Below, piece by piece: positions 34,507-42,313 of a DNA stretch of 64,000 nucleotides (the stretch's first letter is position 1; the number at the start of each line of letters is the position of its first letter). Under the pieces are notes generated by a model that worked only from the letters and a program-made list of their open reading frames with translations, did not search any database and was not told the origin of the DNA. Both the position numbers and the translations under genes were made by a program. Source of the stretch: RYN-230 sp963770545 (GTDB lineage Bacteria > Actinomycetota > Actinomycetes > Streptosporangiales > Streptosporangiaceae); contig CAVYQF010000025.1 in assembly GCA_963770545.1 (NCBI GenBank), positions 1 through 64,000 of the forward strand. The letters are read 5' to 3'.

Positions 34507-35490
34507 TCAGACGGCGAAGGTGCGGTCGACGGCGTCCAGCACCCGGTCCAGGTCGGGCAGGTAGTGGTCCTCCAGCCGCGACGGCGGATACGGGGTGGAG
34601 AAGCCGCCCACCCGCAGCACCGGCGATTCCAGCTGGTAGAAGCACTCCTGCGTGATCCGGGCCGCGATTTCCGCGCCCAGGCCACCGGTCACGGGCGCCT
34701 CGTGGGCCACCACGCACCGGCCGGTACGCCGGACCGAGTTGACGATGGCCTGCAGGTCCAGCGGGGCCAGCGAGCGCAGGTCGATGACCTCCACCGACCG
34801 CCCCTCGGCCCGTGCGGCCACGGCCGACTCCACACAGGTCCGGACCATCGGCCCGTAACACAGCAGGGTCACGTCGGTACCGTCCAGCACGATCCGGGCC
34901 CGGTCCAGCGCCAGCGCGTCGTCCAGTTCCGCGGCCGGGTCCACCTCGGCCTTGTCCCAGTAGCGGCGCTTCGGCTCGAAGAAGATGACCGGGTCGTCGC
35001 AGCGCACCGACTGCTGGATCATCGTGTAGGCGTCGGTGGAATTGGCGCAGGCCACCACGCGCAGGCCCGCGGTGTGCGCGAACAGCGCCTCCGGCGACTC
35101 ACTGTGGTGCTCGACCGCGCCGATCCCGCCGCCGCACGGGATCCGGATGGTGACCGGCATGGTCACGTGGCCCAGCGAGCGCAGCCGCATCTTGGCCAGC
35201 TGGCTGACGATCTGGTCGAAGGCCGGGAACACGAACCCGTCGAACTGGATCTCGCAGACCGGCCGGTAGCCGCGCAGGGCGAGCCCGATCGCGGTGCCGA
35301 TGATGCCGGACTCGGCCAGCGGGGTGTCAACCACCCGGCTCTCGCCGAAGTCCTTCTGCAGTCCGTCGGTGACCCGGAACACACCGCCCAGCTTGCCTAC
35401 ATCCTCGCCCATGATGAGGACCCGGGGATCGTCCTCGAGCGCCTTGCGCAGGCCCGCGTTGAGCGCCTTGGACAACGTCATGACCGTCAT
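34507..35490 (-). CDS. bkdB: Branched-chain 2-oxoacid dehydrogenase E1 beta subunit
   Basis: A 327-residue protein of the transketolase pyrimidine-binding type. It starts MTVMTLSKALNAGLRKALED and contains the conserved GEDVGKLGGVFRVTDGLQ, DTPLAESGIIGTAIGLALRG and IPCGGGIGAVEHHSES. The C-terminal half carries VEVIDLRSLAPLD and the GRCVVAHEAPVTGGLGAEIA segment. It forms the thiamine-diphosphate active site with E1alpha and decarboxylates the 2-oxoacids from valine, leucine and isoleucine. The ATG overlaps the stop of the E1alpha gene (ATGA), and the E2 gene follows after 12 bp, so this is a tight operon. Confidence 0.9.
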   Translation of the reverse strand: MTVMTLSKALNAGLRKALEDDPRVLIMGEDVGKLGGVFRVTDGLQKDFGESRVVDTPLAESGIIGTAIGLALRGYRPVCEIQFDGFVFPAFDQIVSQLAKMRLRSLGHVTMPVTIRIPCGGGIGAVEHHSESPEALFAHTAGLRVVACANSTDAYTMIQQSVRCDDPVIFFEPKRRYWDKAEVDPAAELDDALALDRARIVLDGTDVTLLCYGPMVRTCVESAVAARAEGRSVEVIDLRSLAPLDLQAIVNSVRRTGRCVVAHEAPVTGGLGAEIAARITQECFYQLESPVLRVGGFSTPYPPSRLEDHYLPDLDRVLDAVDRTFAV

Positions 35491-36641
35491 CGGGCCTCCT
35501 CCCCGTCGAACGAGTCGAGGTAGGCCGCGTACTGCTCGCGCTCGGCGTCCAGCAGCGGGTTCGGCCCGGCGTAGACGTTCTCGAAGATGGCCAGAGGCTG
35601 CGGGTCGGGCATCTCCAGGCAGGCCCGGCGGACCCGGCCGCCCAGCTCGTCGGCCTCGGCGTCCACTGACTCGAAGAACGCGGCGTCCGCCGAGCCGGTG
35701 CGCACCAGGTACGCCTTGACCCGCTCGATCGGGTCTTTCAGCTTCCAGGCTTCCAGCTCACTGGCCAGCCGGTAGCGGGTCGGGTCGTCGGTGGTGGTGT
35801 GCGCGCCCATCCGGTAGGTGAACGCCTCGATCAGGGTGGGGCCCTGGCCTTCACGGGCGGCCTGCATGGCCTTCCTGGTCACCGCGAGGCAGGCCAGCAC
35901 GTCGTTGCCGTCCACCCGCAGGCCCGGGAAGCCGAACCCGCTGGCCCGCTGGTAGAGCGGGATGCGGCTCTGGCGCTCCAGCGGCTCGGAGATGGCCCAC
36001 TGGTTGTTCTGGCAGAAGAACACGACCGGCGCGTTGAACACCGACGCCCAGATGAACGCCTCGTTGACGTCCCCCTGGCTGGTCGCGCCGTCCCCGAAGT
36101 AGACGATGACCGCCTCGCCGTCCTCGCCCACCGCGCCGTCCCGCTGGATGCCCATCGCGTAGCCGGTGGCGTGCAGCGTCTGGGCGCCGATCACGATCGT
36201 GTACAGATGGAACCGGTGCGCGGCCGGGTCCCAGCCGCCGTTGCTGACCCCGCGGAACAGCTCCAGGAGCCGCGTCGGGTCGAGCCCGCGGCACCAGGCC
36301 ACGCCGTGCTCCCGGTAGGTGGGGAAGGCCATGTCCCGCGGCCCGAGGGCGCGGCCCGAGCCGACCTGGGCCGCTTCCTGCCCCAGCAGGGAGGCCCAGA
36401 TCCCGAGTTCACCCTGCCGCTGCAGGGCGATGGCCTCGGTGTCAATCCGGCGGACCAGGACGAGGTCCCGGTAGAGGTCTTTCACCTCGCTGGCGCTCAG
36501 GTCCAGCGGGTAGTCCGGATGCTCGGTCCGCTCGCCTTCCGGCGTGAGCAGCTGGACAGTTTCGGTGCGCGGCCCCGGCGGCCGGTCCAGGCCGGCCGGG
36601 ACTCCCGGTGCGGTGACCGCACCGTCAGCGTCAACGGTCAC
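35487..36641 (-). CDS. bkdA: Branched-chain 2-oxoacid dehydrogenase E1 alpha subunit
   Basis: A 384-residue protein. I placed the start at the GTG giving MTVDADGAV, because GAGGGAG lies 5 bases before it; a GTG two codons earlier overlaps that SD. The thiamine-diphosphate motif is VYFGDGATSQGDVNEAFI followed by FFCQNNQWAIS. The phosphorylation-loop region YRMGAHTTTDDPTRYR is also typical. It is the first gene of the bkd operon. Upstream lie two copies of an 18-bp direct repeat (36654-36696) and a 13-codon frame whose stop overlaps this GTG. No Lrp/AsnC-type regulator gene is next to it. Confidence 0.9.
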   Translation of the reverse strand: MTVDADGAVTAPGVPAGLDRPPGPRTETVQLLTPEGERTEHPDYPLDLSASEVKDLYRDLVLVRRIDTEAIALQRQGELGIWASLLGQEAAQVGSGRALGPRDMAFPTYREHGVAWCRGLDPTRLLELFRGVSNGGWDPAAHRFHLYTIVIGAQTLHATGYAMGIQRDGAVGEDGEAVIVYFGDGATSQGDVNEAFIWASVFNAPVVFFCQNNQWAISEPLERQSRIPLYQRASGFGFPGLRVDGNDVLACLAVTRKAMQAAREGQGPTLIEAFTYRMGAHTTTDDPTRYRLASELEAWKLKDPIERVKAYLVRTGSADAAFFESVDAEADELGGRVRRACLEMPDPQPLAIFENVYAGPNPLLDAEREQYAAYLDSFDGEEAR

Positions 36642-36653
36642 GTGCACTCCCTC

Positions 36654-36696
36654 TGGTGGTGGGGTTCACTAGCCCCCATGGTGGTGGGGTTCACTA
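36654..36696 (-). promoter_or_regulatory. Two 18-bp direct repeats in the bkd leader
   Basis: TGGTGGTGGGGTTCACTA occurs at 36654-36671 and 36679-36696 (plus-strand reading), exactly conserved with a 25-bp period, immediately upstream of the bkdA start. The position fits a regulatory site for the operon, but the factor is unknown. Within it, on the minus strand, a 13-codon frame (MGASEPHHQRECT) ends in a TGA that overlaps the bkdA GTG. Confidence 0.5.
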
Positions 36697-36807
36697 AGGC
36701 CATCGTGGCAGACCGGACTCCGGCCCGGGAAACCCTGGTGTTAGCCAGCGGCCACCCAGCCGCCAAATCAGCCAGCGAAGCGCAGTTCGTGAGAGAGGCG
36801 GGAACCA

Positions 36808-37050
36808 GTGGCCCGAATCGTCGTCGATGTGATGCTCCGCAAGGAGATCCACGACCCGCAGGGGGAGGCGATCACCAGCGCCGCCCACCGGCTCGGCTTC
36901 AGCCAGGTGCTCGGGGTCCGGCAGGGCAAGCGGTTCGAGGTGGAACTGAGCGGGCCCATGGACGACGCCACCCTGGCCCGGGTGGCTGAGCTGGCCGGGG
37001 AACTGCTGGCCAACCAGGTAATCGAGGAATTCACCCTGCACGAGAGCTGA
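36808..37050 (+). CDS. purS: Phosphoribosylformylglycinamidine synthase subunit PurS
   Basis: An 80-residue protein from a GTG start (MARIVVDVMLRKEIHDPQGE). The length and the pattern GFSQVLGVRQGKRFEVEL, followed by LANQVIEEFTL, match PurS. PurS is the small subunit that bridges PurQ and PurL in the three-part FGAM synthetase of Gram-positive bacteria, in the fourth step of purine synthesis. It is divergent from the bkd operon. The usual partner purQ does not follow directly: an ATPase-fold gene is inserted between, about 135 bp downstream. Confidence 0.94.
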   Translation: MARIVVDVMLRKEIHDPQGEAITSAAHRLGFSQVLGVRQGKRFEVELSGPMDDATLARVAELAGELLANQVIEEFTLHES

Positions 37051-37185
37051 CCTGACCGCTCAGGCAGCTGACCGGACCCTCGAGCACAACTACATAACAC
37101 TCAGAGTTCACGATTATCCACGCCAGGGCCGGGAAAGGTCACAAGTGGCCAGCGCCAACACGGGATGAGGGAACCTGAGGGGCGG

Positions 37186-37818
37186 ATGCGGGCTCACATG
37201 AGACGCGCCGAGGAGTCGATTGTGGACGTTGAGTTCTGCCTGGTGTTTCCGCATGAGGCACTCAGCGTGCCGGTCATGCGCAGGGTCTTGGGCGACACCC
37301 TACGCCGGCTCGGGGCCGATGAGGAAGGGGTCAGTGACCTCCTCCTCGCGGTGACCGAAGCCTGCACCAACGTGCTCAAGCACGGGGCGCCCGGTCCCAG
37401 GTACGAGATCGTGGCCCGGATCGGCCAGCGTGGCTGCCTGATCCAGGTGCTGAACGACGAGCGCGGCCTCGACTCCCTCTTGGTGCCTGCCCCGCGCCGG
37501 CCCATGTGGGACGCCGTGCACGCCCCGGCCCGCTTCCGCCGCCGGGTCGCGGGCACCGCGGGCCGCCGGACGTCGCGCCCCGGCGGGCGATGGCGGGCGG
37601 CCGGGCGGCCGCTGACCGAGGACCAGATGATCGCCATGCTGCCTGAGTCGGGCCGTGGCCTGGCCATCATGCGGGCCTGCGTGGACGACGTGACGCTGAG
37701 CAGCGGGCCCGGCCTGGGCACCGTGGTATCCCTGGAGAAGCGGATGGCCTGGCGGAACGACGCGCCCATGCTGGAAGGCCAGTTCGGGAGCGAGAGCCAG
37801 CTCCGCAACGCCGGCTGA
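37186..37818 (+). CDS. ATP-binding (HATPase_c) protein, anti-sigma-factor-like
   Basis: About 210 residues. I chose the ATG at 37186 because GAGGGGCGG lies just before it; others are at 37165 and 37198. The N-box LLLAVTEACTNVLKHG and the G-box GRGLAIMRACVDDVTLSSGP with GLGTVVSLEK identify a Bergerat-fold ATPase of the RsbW/SpoIIAB type. Between them lies an insert of about 50 Arg/Pro-rich residues (after VLNDERGLDSLLVP) that ordinary members lack. Such proteins usually bind and phosphorylate anti-sigma antagonists. It sits alone between purS and purQ, with no visible antagonist or sigma-factor gene. It could therefore act in signalling unconnected to purine synthesis. Confidence 0.82.
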   Translation: MRAHMRRAEESIVDVEFCLVFPHEALSVPVMRRVLGDTLRRLGADEEGVSDLLLAVTEACTNVLKHGAPGPRYEIVARIGQRGCLIQVLNDERGLDSLLVPAPRRPMWDAVHAPARFRRRVAGTAGRRTSRPGGRWRAAGRPLTEDQMIAMLPESGRGLAIMRACVDDVTLSSGPGLGTVVSLEKRMAWRNDAPMLEGQFGSESQLRNAG

Positions 37819-37949
37819 GCCGGGCCACGACCGCGGCCACCCCCCGGGCCAGCGCGCCGGCGCGGCCTGCGGCGCCCGGGACCGCTTACTGGGGTGGGCG
37901 CGGTAACCTGCAGGAAGACCACCCCGCTCTCCCCGCTGCGAGGATATTC

Positions 37950-38648
37950 ATGACCGCCCGCGTGGGTGTCATCACTTTCCCTGGATCGCTGGATGATGCC
38001 GATGCCGCACGGGCCGTGGCCCGGGCGGGCGCTGAGCCTGTCCCGCTCTGGCACGGCGATCGTGACCTGCGCGGCCTGGCTGCGGTGATTCTGCCGGGCG
38101 GCTTCTCGTACGGCGACTACCTGCGCTGCGGGGCCATCGCGCGGTTCGCGCCGGTGATGGGCGAGCTCATCTCGGCGGCCCGGGCCGGGCTGCCGGTCCT
38201 GGGCATCTGCAACGGCTTCCAGATCCTCTGCGAGGCGCACCTGCTCCCGGGTGCGCTGACCCGCAACGCGGGCCTGCGGTTCATCGACCGGGTGGTGCGG
38301 GTACGGATCGAGGACGCCCGGACCCCCTGGACCTCTGACTACGCCCAGGACCAGGAAATCGAGCTGGTGCTGAAGAGCGGCGAAGGGGCTTATGTGGCGG
38401 ATCCGGCCACGCTGGCCCGGCTGACCTCGGCCGGCCAGGTCGTCGCGCGGTATGCGGGCGGCAACCCCAACGGCTCGGTGGGAGATATCGCCGGCGTGCG
38501 CAATGAGGCAGGCAATGTGGTCGGGCTGATGCCGCATCCGGAGCACGCCATCGACGCGCTCACCGGGCCTGGCCCCGATGGTCTCGGCTTCTTCACCTCG
38601 GTGCTGCGGGCGATGGCGACGGCGACGGCATCTCGGGAGGCACAGTGA
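37950..38648 (+). CDS. purQ: Phosphoribosylformylglycinamidine synthase subunit PurQ
   Basis: A 232-residue class I glutamine amidotransferase starting MTARVGVITFPGSLDDADAA. The nucleophilic cysteine is in VLGICNGFQILCE, and the His-Glu pair is in LMPHPEHAID. The oxyanion region GGFSYGDYLRCGAIARF is also typical. It supplies ammonia to PurL for the conversion of FGAR to FGAM. The stop overlaps the GTG of purL (GTGA), which indicates coupled translation and equal subunit amounts. Confidence 0.96.
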   Translation: MTARVGVITFPGSLDDADAARAVARAGAEPVPLWHGDRDLRGLAAVILPGGFSYGDYLRCGAIARFAPVMGELISAARAGLPVLGICNGFQILCEAHLLPGALTRNAGLRFIDRVVRVRIEDARTPWTSDYAQDQEIELVLKSGEGAYVADPATLARLTSAGQVVARYAGGNPNGSVGDIAGVRNEAGNVVGLMPHPEHAIDALTGPGPDGLGFFTSVLRAMATATASREAQ

Positions 38649-40954
38649 GCGGCACCTCGGACACCGTGAGCCGGGCCGCGGCCACGCCTGGCCAGCCCCA
38701 GCCGTACGGCGAGCTCGGCCTGACCGCCGCGGAGTACGAGCGGATCGGGGAGCTGCTGGGCCGCCGGCCGACCGACGCGGAGCTGGCCATCTACTCGGTC
38801 ATGTGGAGCGAGCACTGCTCCTACAAGTCGTCCAAGGTCCACCTGCGGCGGTTCGCGGAATCCGCGCCGCCGTCCCCGGCGCTGCTCGCCGGGATCGGCC
38901 AGAACGCGGGCGTGGTGGACATCGGCCAGGGGTACGCGGTCACGTTCAAGGTCGAGTCGCACAACCACCCCTCGTACGTGGAGCCGTTCCAGGGCGCGGC
39001 GACCGGCGTGGGCGGGATCGTGCGTGACATCCTGGCCATGGGGGCCCGCCCGGTGGCGGTGATGGACTCGCTGCGGTTCGGGCCCGCGGAGGCGCCGGAT
39101 ACGCACCGGGTGCTGCCCGGGGTGGTGGCCGGCATCTCGTTTTACGGTAACTGCCTGGGCCTGCCCAACATCGGTGGTGAACTCGCCTTCGACCCCTGCT
39201 ATAGCGGGAATCCGCTGGTCAACGCGCTGTGCGTGGGGGTGATGCGGCACCAGGACCTCAAGCTGGCTGCGGCCCGCGGGACCGGGAACCAGGTGATCCT
39301 GTTCGGCTCCCGGACCGGGCCGGATGGCATCGGCGGCGCCTCGGTGCTGGCCAGTGCCACGTTTGGTGGACCGGGCGGGCCTGGCGGGGCTGGCGACGGG
39401 GTAGCTAGCACCGGCGACGGGGTGGCAAACACTGATTCCGCGAAGCGGCCCAGCGTCCAGGTCGGCGACCCGTTCATGGAGAAGCTGCTGATCGAGTGCT
39501 GCCTGGAGCTGTACGCGGCCGGCCTGGTCACCGGCATCCAGGACCTGGGCGCGGCCGGCGTCGCGTGCGCCACCACTGAGCTGGCCGCCGGGGGCGGGAC
39601 CGGGATGGACGTCGACCTCGACGTGGTACCACTCCGCGACCCGGGGCTCGGCCCGGCCGAGATCTTGATGAGCGAGTCGCAGGAACGCATGATGGCCGTG
39701 GTCGAGCCGGCTCACGTCGATCGGTTCATGGCGGTGTGTGCCCGCTGGGGCGTGCTGGCCACGGTGATCGGCGAGGTCACCGGCACCGGCCGGCTGCGCA
39801 TGACCTGGCGCGGTGAGCAGGTGGTGGACATCCCGCCGGCCAGCGCGGCCGACGAGGGACCGGTCTACCAGCGGCCCATCGCGCGCCCCGCGGGCCAGGA
39901 CGCGCTGCTGGCCGACGACCCGGCCGCGCTGGCCCGCCCGGCGGGCGGCCCGGAGCTGCGGGCCACATTGCTGTCCCTGCTGGCCTCGCCCGGGCTGGCC
40001 GATAAGAGCTGGGTCACCGAGCAGTACGACCGGCATGTGCGGGGCAACACGGTGCTCGCGATGCCGCAGGACGCCGGGGTGATCCGGATCGACGAGCACA
40101 CCGGCCTCGGGATCGCGCTGGCCACGGACGGGAACGGCCGGTTCGGGCTGCTGGACCCGTACGCGGGCGCGCAGCTGGCGCTGGCCGAGGCGTACCGCAA
40201 CGTGGCCGCCACCGGCGCGGTGCCGCTCGCGGTGACCAACTGCCTGAACTTCGGCTCGCCGGAGGACCCCGGCGTCATGTGGCAGTTCAGCGAGGCGGTC
40301 CGCGGCCTGGCCGACGGGTGCGCGGCCCTCGGGGTGCCGGTCACCGGCGGCAACGTGAGCTTCTACAACCAGACCGGTGAGACGCCCATCCATCCCACGC
40401 CGGTGGTCGGGGTGCTGGGAGTGCACCCCGACGTGACCCGGCGGGTGGCCATCGGGCCCCGCACCGAGGGAGCCGCGATCGTGCTGCTGGGCCGGACCGC
40501 AGCCGAGTTCGGCGGTTCGGCGTGGGCCCAGGTGGCCCACGCCCACTGCGGCGGGCGGCCGCCTGAGGTGGATCTGGCGGCCGAGCAGGCCCTGGCCACG
40601 GTACTGACCGCGGCGGCCGCGGACGGCCTGCTGGAGGCGGCCCACGACCTGTCCGAGGGCGGCCTGGCCATCGCGCTGGCCGAGTGCTGCCTGGATCAGG
40701 GGCTCGGCTGCCAGGTCACGCTGGAGGGCGACCGGTTCACCCAGCTGTTCAGCGAGTCGGCGGCCCGCGCCGTGGTCGCGGTCCGGCCGGGCTCCGAGCG
40801 GGCCTTCGCCGCGCTGGCCGCCCAGCATGGCGTGCCCGCCACGGAACTCGGCGCGGCGGGCGGCGACAGCCTGGTCGTGCAGGGTAGCTTCGACATCCCG
40901 GTGGACGAGATGGCCGCTGCCCACCGCGGCCCGCTCCCCGGCCTGTACAGCTAG
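38645..40954 (+). CDS. purL: Phosphoribosylformylglycinamidine synthase subunit PurL
   Basis: A 769-residue protein of the small PurL type that works with PurS and PurQ. It shows the ATP and substrate region YSVMWSEHCSYKSSKVHLRR, the KVESHNHPSYVEPFQGAATG motif and FGSRTGPDGIGGASVLASA. It belongs to the AIR synthase fold and catalyses the ATP-dependent amidation of FGAR. Around residues 243-263 it has a Gly-rich insert between SATFGG and KRPSVQVGDP containing GDGVAST and GDGVANT, coded by a 21-bp near-duplication. Most homologues have only a few residues there. The start overlaps purQ. It is followed by 77 bp and a convergent gene. Confidence 0.96.
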   Translation: MSGTSDTVSRAAATPGQPQPYGELGLTAAEYERIGELLGRRPTDAELAIYSVMWSEHCSYKSSKVHLRRFAESAPPSPALLAGIGQNAGVVDIGQGYAVTFKVESHNHPSYVEPFQGAATGVGGIVRDILAMGARPVAVMDSLRFGPAEAPDTHRVLPGVVAGISFYGNCLGLPNIGGELAFDPCYSGNPLVNALCVGVMRHQDLKLAAARGTGNQVILFGSRTGPDGIGGASVLASATFGGPGGPGGAGDGVASTGDGVANTDSAKRPSVQVGDPFMEKLLIECCLELYAAGLVTGIQDLGAAGVACATTELAAGGGTGMDVDLDVVPLRDPGLGPAEILMSESQERMMAVVEPAHVDRFMAVCARWGVLATVIGEVTGTGRLRMTWRGEQVVDIPPASAADEGPVYQRPIARPAGQDALLADDPAALARPAGGPELRATLLSLLASPGLADKSWVTEQYDRHVRGNTVLAMPQDAGVIRIDEHTGLGIALATDGNGRFGLLDPYAGAQLALAEAYRNVAATGAVPLAVTNCLNFGSPEDPGVMWQFSEAVRGLADGCAALGVPVTGGNVSFYNQTGETPIHPTPVVGVLGVHPDVTRRVAIGPRTEGAAIVLLGRTAAEFGGSAWAQVAHAHCGGRPPEVDLAAEQALATVLTAAAADGLLEAAHDLSEGGLAIALAECCLDQGLGCQVTLEGDRFTQLFSESAARAVVAVRPGSERAFAALAAQHGVPATELGAAGGDSLVVQGSFDIPVDEMAAAHRGPLPGLYS

Positions 40955-41030
40955 CGGCGGGCCCTGGGTATTTAGCGGCTGGCAGGGTTCAGCCTGGTCA
41001 GCAGGCCGGACGGTTTTCGTTGCGGAGAAA

Positions 41031-41687
41031 TTAGAACACTGACCAGAACATGATGAGCTGGGTCCAGGGCTTGGCCGCAGAGCACTTCTGCAACTCCGGC
41101 ACCACGGACCCGCCCGACGAGGCGTCGCTCAGCGCCAGGCAGCGCCCGCTGGAGGCGCTCCGGAGCTGCCAGTAGTCGCGGCCGTGGGCGTCGGTGCCCT
41201 GGAAGGGGTGATACCAGCGCTGGTTGAGTTCGGTGTCGCAGCGGCCCAGCTGGATGGTGGCCTGGGCGCCGCTGCCGACCGCGGTCAGGCACTGGCCGCT
41301 GCCCGCGAAGAGCAGGACGAACCCGCCGGAGCTCATCTCGTCGGCCTGCCACTGCTGGCTGGGCTGGACGCTCTCGCCACCGCTGCTGGGGGTGAAGACG
41401 AGACCGCCTGCCCCGCCGGACAGCAGTGTGGAGGAGGAGCCGGAGGAGCCTGCCTGGCCGGTGCGGCCCAGGTTGGCCAGGCCCACCGTCTGCTGGCTGG
41501 TGATCTTGTTGGATAGCCTGGCCTGCCCGTCTGGCGCGGTGTTAGCGCTCCCAGATTGCAGGAACGCCACCACGCCCACCCCGACCAGGACCGCCAGCAC
41601 GACCGTCGCGCTGATCAGGACAGCCGCGGAGGCCCGCGATCTGCCCTTGCCTCGTCGCCCAGGACCGTGCATCCCTGCCATAGGCAT
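41031..41687 (-). CDS. Membrane-anchored protein with ricin-type lectin domain
   Basis: A 218-residue protein. The N-terminus is basic (GPGRRGKGRSRASA) and leads into one membrane helix (VLISATVVLAVLVGVGVVAFL), then a Ser/Gly-rich linker. The C-terminal 110 residues show ricin B-like repeats: SGQCLTAVGSGAQATIQLGRC, SSGRCLALSDASSGGSVVPE and a QRWYHPFQ block, the QxW-type pattern. It probably exposes a carbohydrate-binding domain outside the cell. It is convergent with purL and divergent from the sterol-carrier gene, and thus a separate transcript inside the purine region. Confidence 0.72.
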   Translation of the reverse strand: MPMAGMHGPGRRGKGRSRASAAVLISATVVLAVLVGVGVVAFLQSGSANTAPDGQARLSNKITSQQTVGLANLGRTGQAGSSGSSSTLLSGGAGGLVFTPSSGGESVQPSQQWQADEMSSGGFVLLFAGSGQCLTAVGSGAQATIQLGRCDTELNQRWYHPFQGTDAHGRDYWQLRSASSGRCLALSDASSGGSVVPELQKCSAAKPWTQLIMFWSVF

Positions 41688-41829
41688 GACGATTACTTGC
41701 TTCCGGCCGGTTAGGCCAGTGGTATGGGAAAATCGCTCAAATCACGATATATGTCGTCACCCAGCGGGCTCGGAGATCAACCCGGTGTCCCGGATCATGG
41801 TGCGGAAAGTCACGGTACGTTAGGCGCTG

Positions 41830-42309
41830 ATGCCCCCCCGCCGCCCCGACCCGCAGCGACTGCGCGCCGCCCTGGACGCCCAGCGGTCCGCGCTGGGCCA
41901 GGAGCCGTGGTCGGGGCCGGCTGAGCCCGCGGTGCTCGGCCGGGCCCTGGCCTTCGCGGTGCTGGAGGCGCAGGAGGCCGGCGCGGAGCCGGAGCGGGAG
42001 GCCCTGCGGGCCGCGGTGACCTACCTGCTCGGATTGCTGGCCGCCGACGCGCCCGGCCGCGCGGTGGAAGTCCGGGTCCCGCCGTACGCCGCGGTCCAGG
42101 CCATCGCCGGGCCGCGGCACACCCGGGGCACCCCGCCGAACGTGGTGGAGACCGACCCGGTGACCTGGGTCAGGCTGGCCCTGGGCCGGCTTTCCTGGGC
42201 GCAGGCCCGGGAGGCCGGGCGGGTCAGCGCGAGCGGGCCGCGGGCGGACCTGTCGGGGTATCTGCCCCTGCTGCGCGGTACGACCAGCGCCTCCGCGTTA
42301 TTAGACTGA
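41830..42309 (+). CDS. Sterol carrier family protein
   Basis: A 159-residue cytoplasmic protein starting MPPRRPDPQRLRAALDAQRS. The C-terminal half, with AVEVRVPPYAAVQAIAGPRH, PPNVVETDPVTWVRLALGRL and VSASGPRADLSGYLPL, matches the short actinobacterial sterol-carrier family that is regularly encoded just before purF. The biochemical role is unknown; the name reflects the SCP2-like fold. It is only 4 bp from purF and so is probably co-transcribed and co-translated with it. The constant gene neighbourhood suggests a link to purine synthesis, but that is inference. Confidence 0.82.
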   Translation: MPPRRPDPQRLRAALDAQRSALGQEPWSGPAEPAVLGRALAFAVLEAQEAGAEPEREALRAAVTYLLGLLAADAPGRAVEVRVPPYAAVQAIAGPRHTRGTPPNVVETDPVTWVRLALGRLSWAQAREAGRVSASGPRADLSGYLPLLRGTTSASALLD

Positions 42310-42313
42310 CCGG

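Noticed and set aside
38390..40924. 844-codon open frame on the minus strand opposite purQ and purL
   Set aside because: Low-complexity Arg/Gly/Pro/His product with no domain, a high-GC shadow of purL, which is certain.
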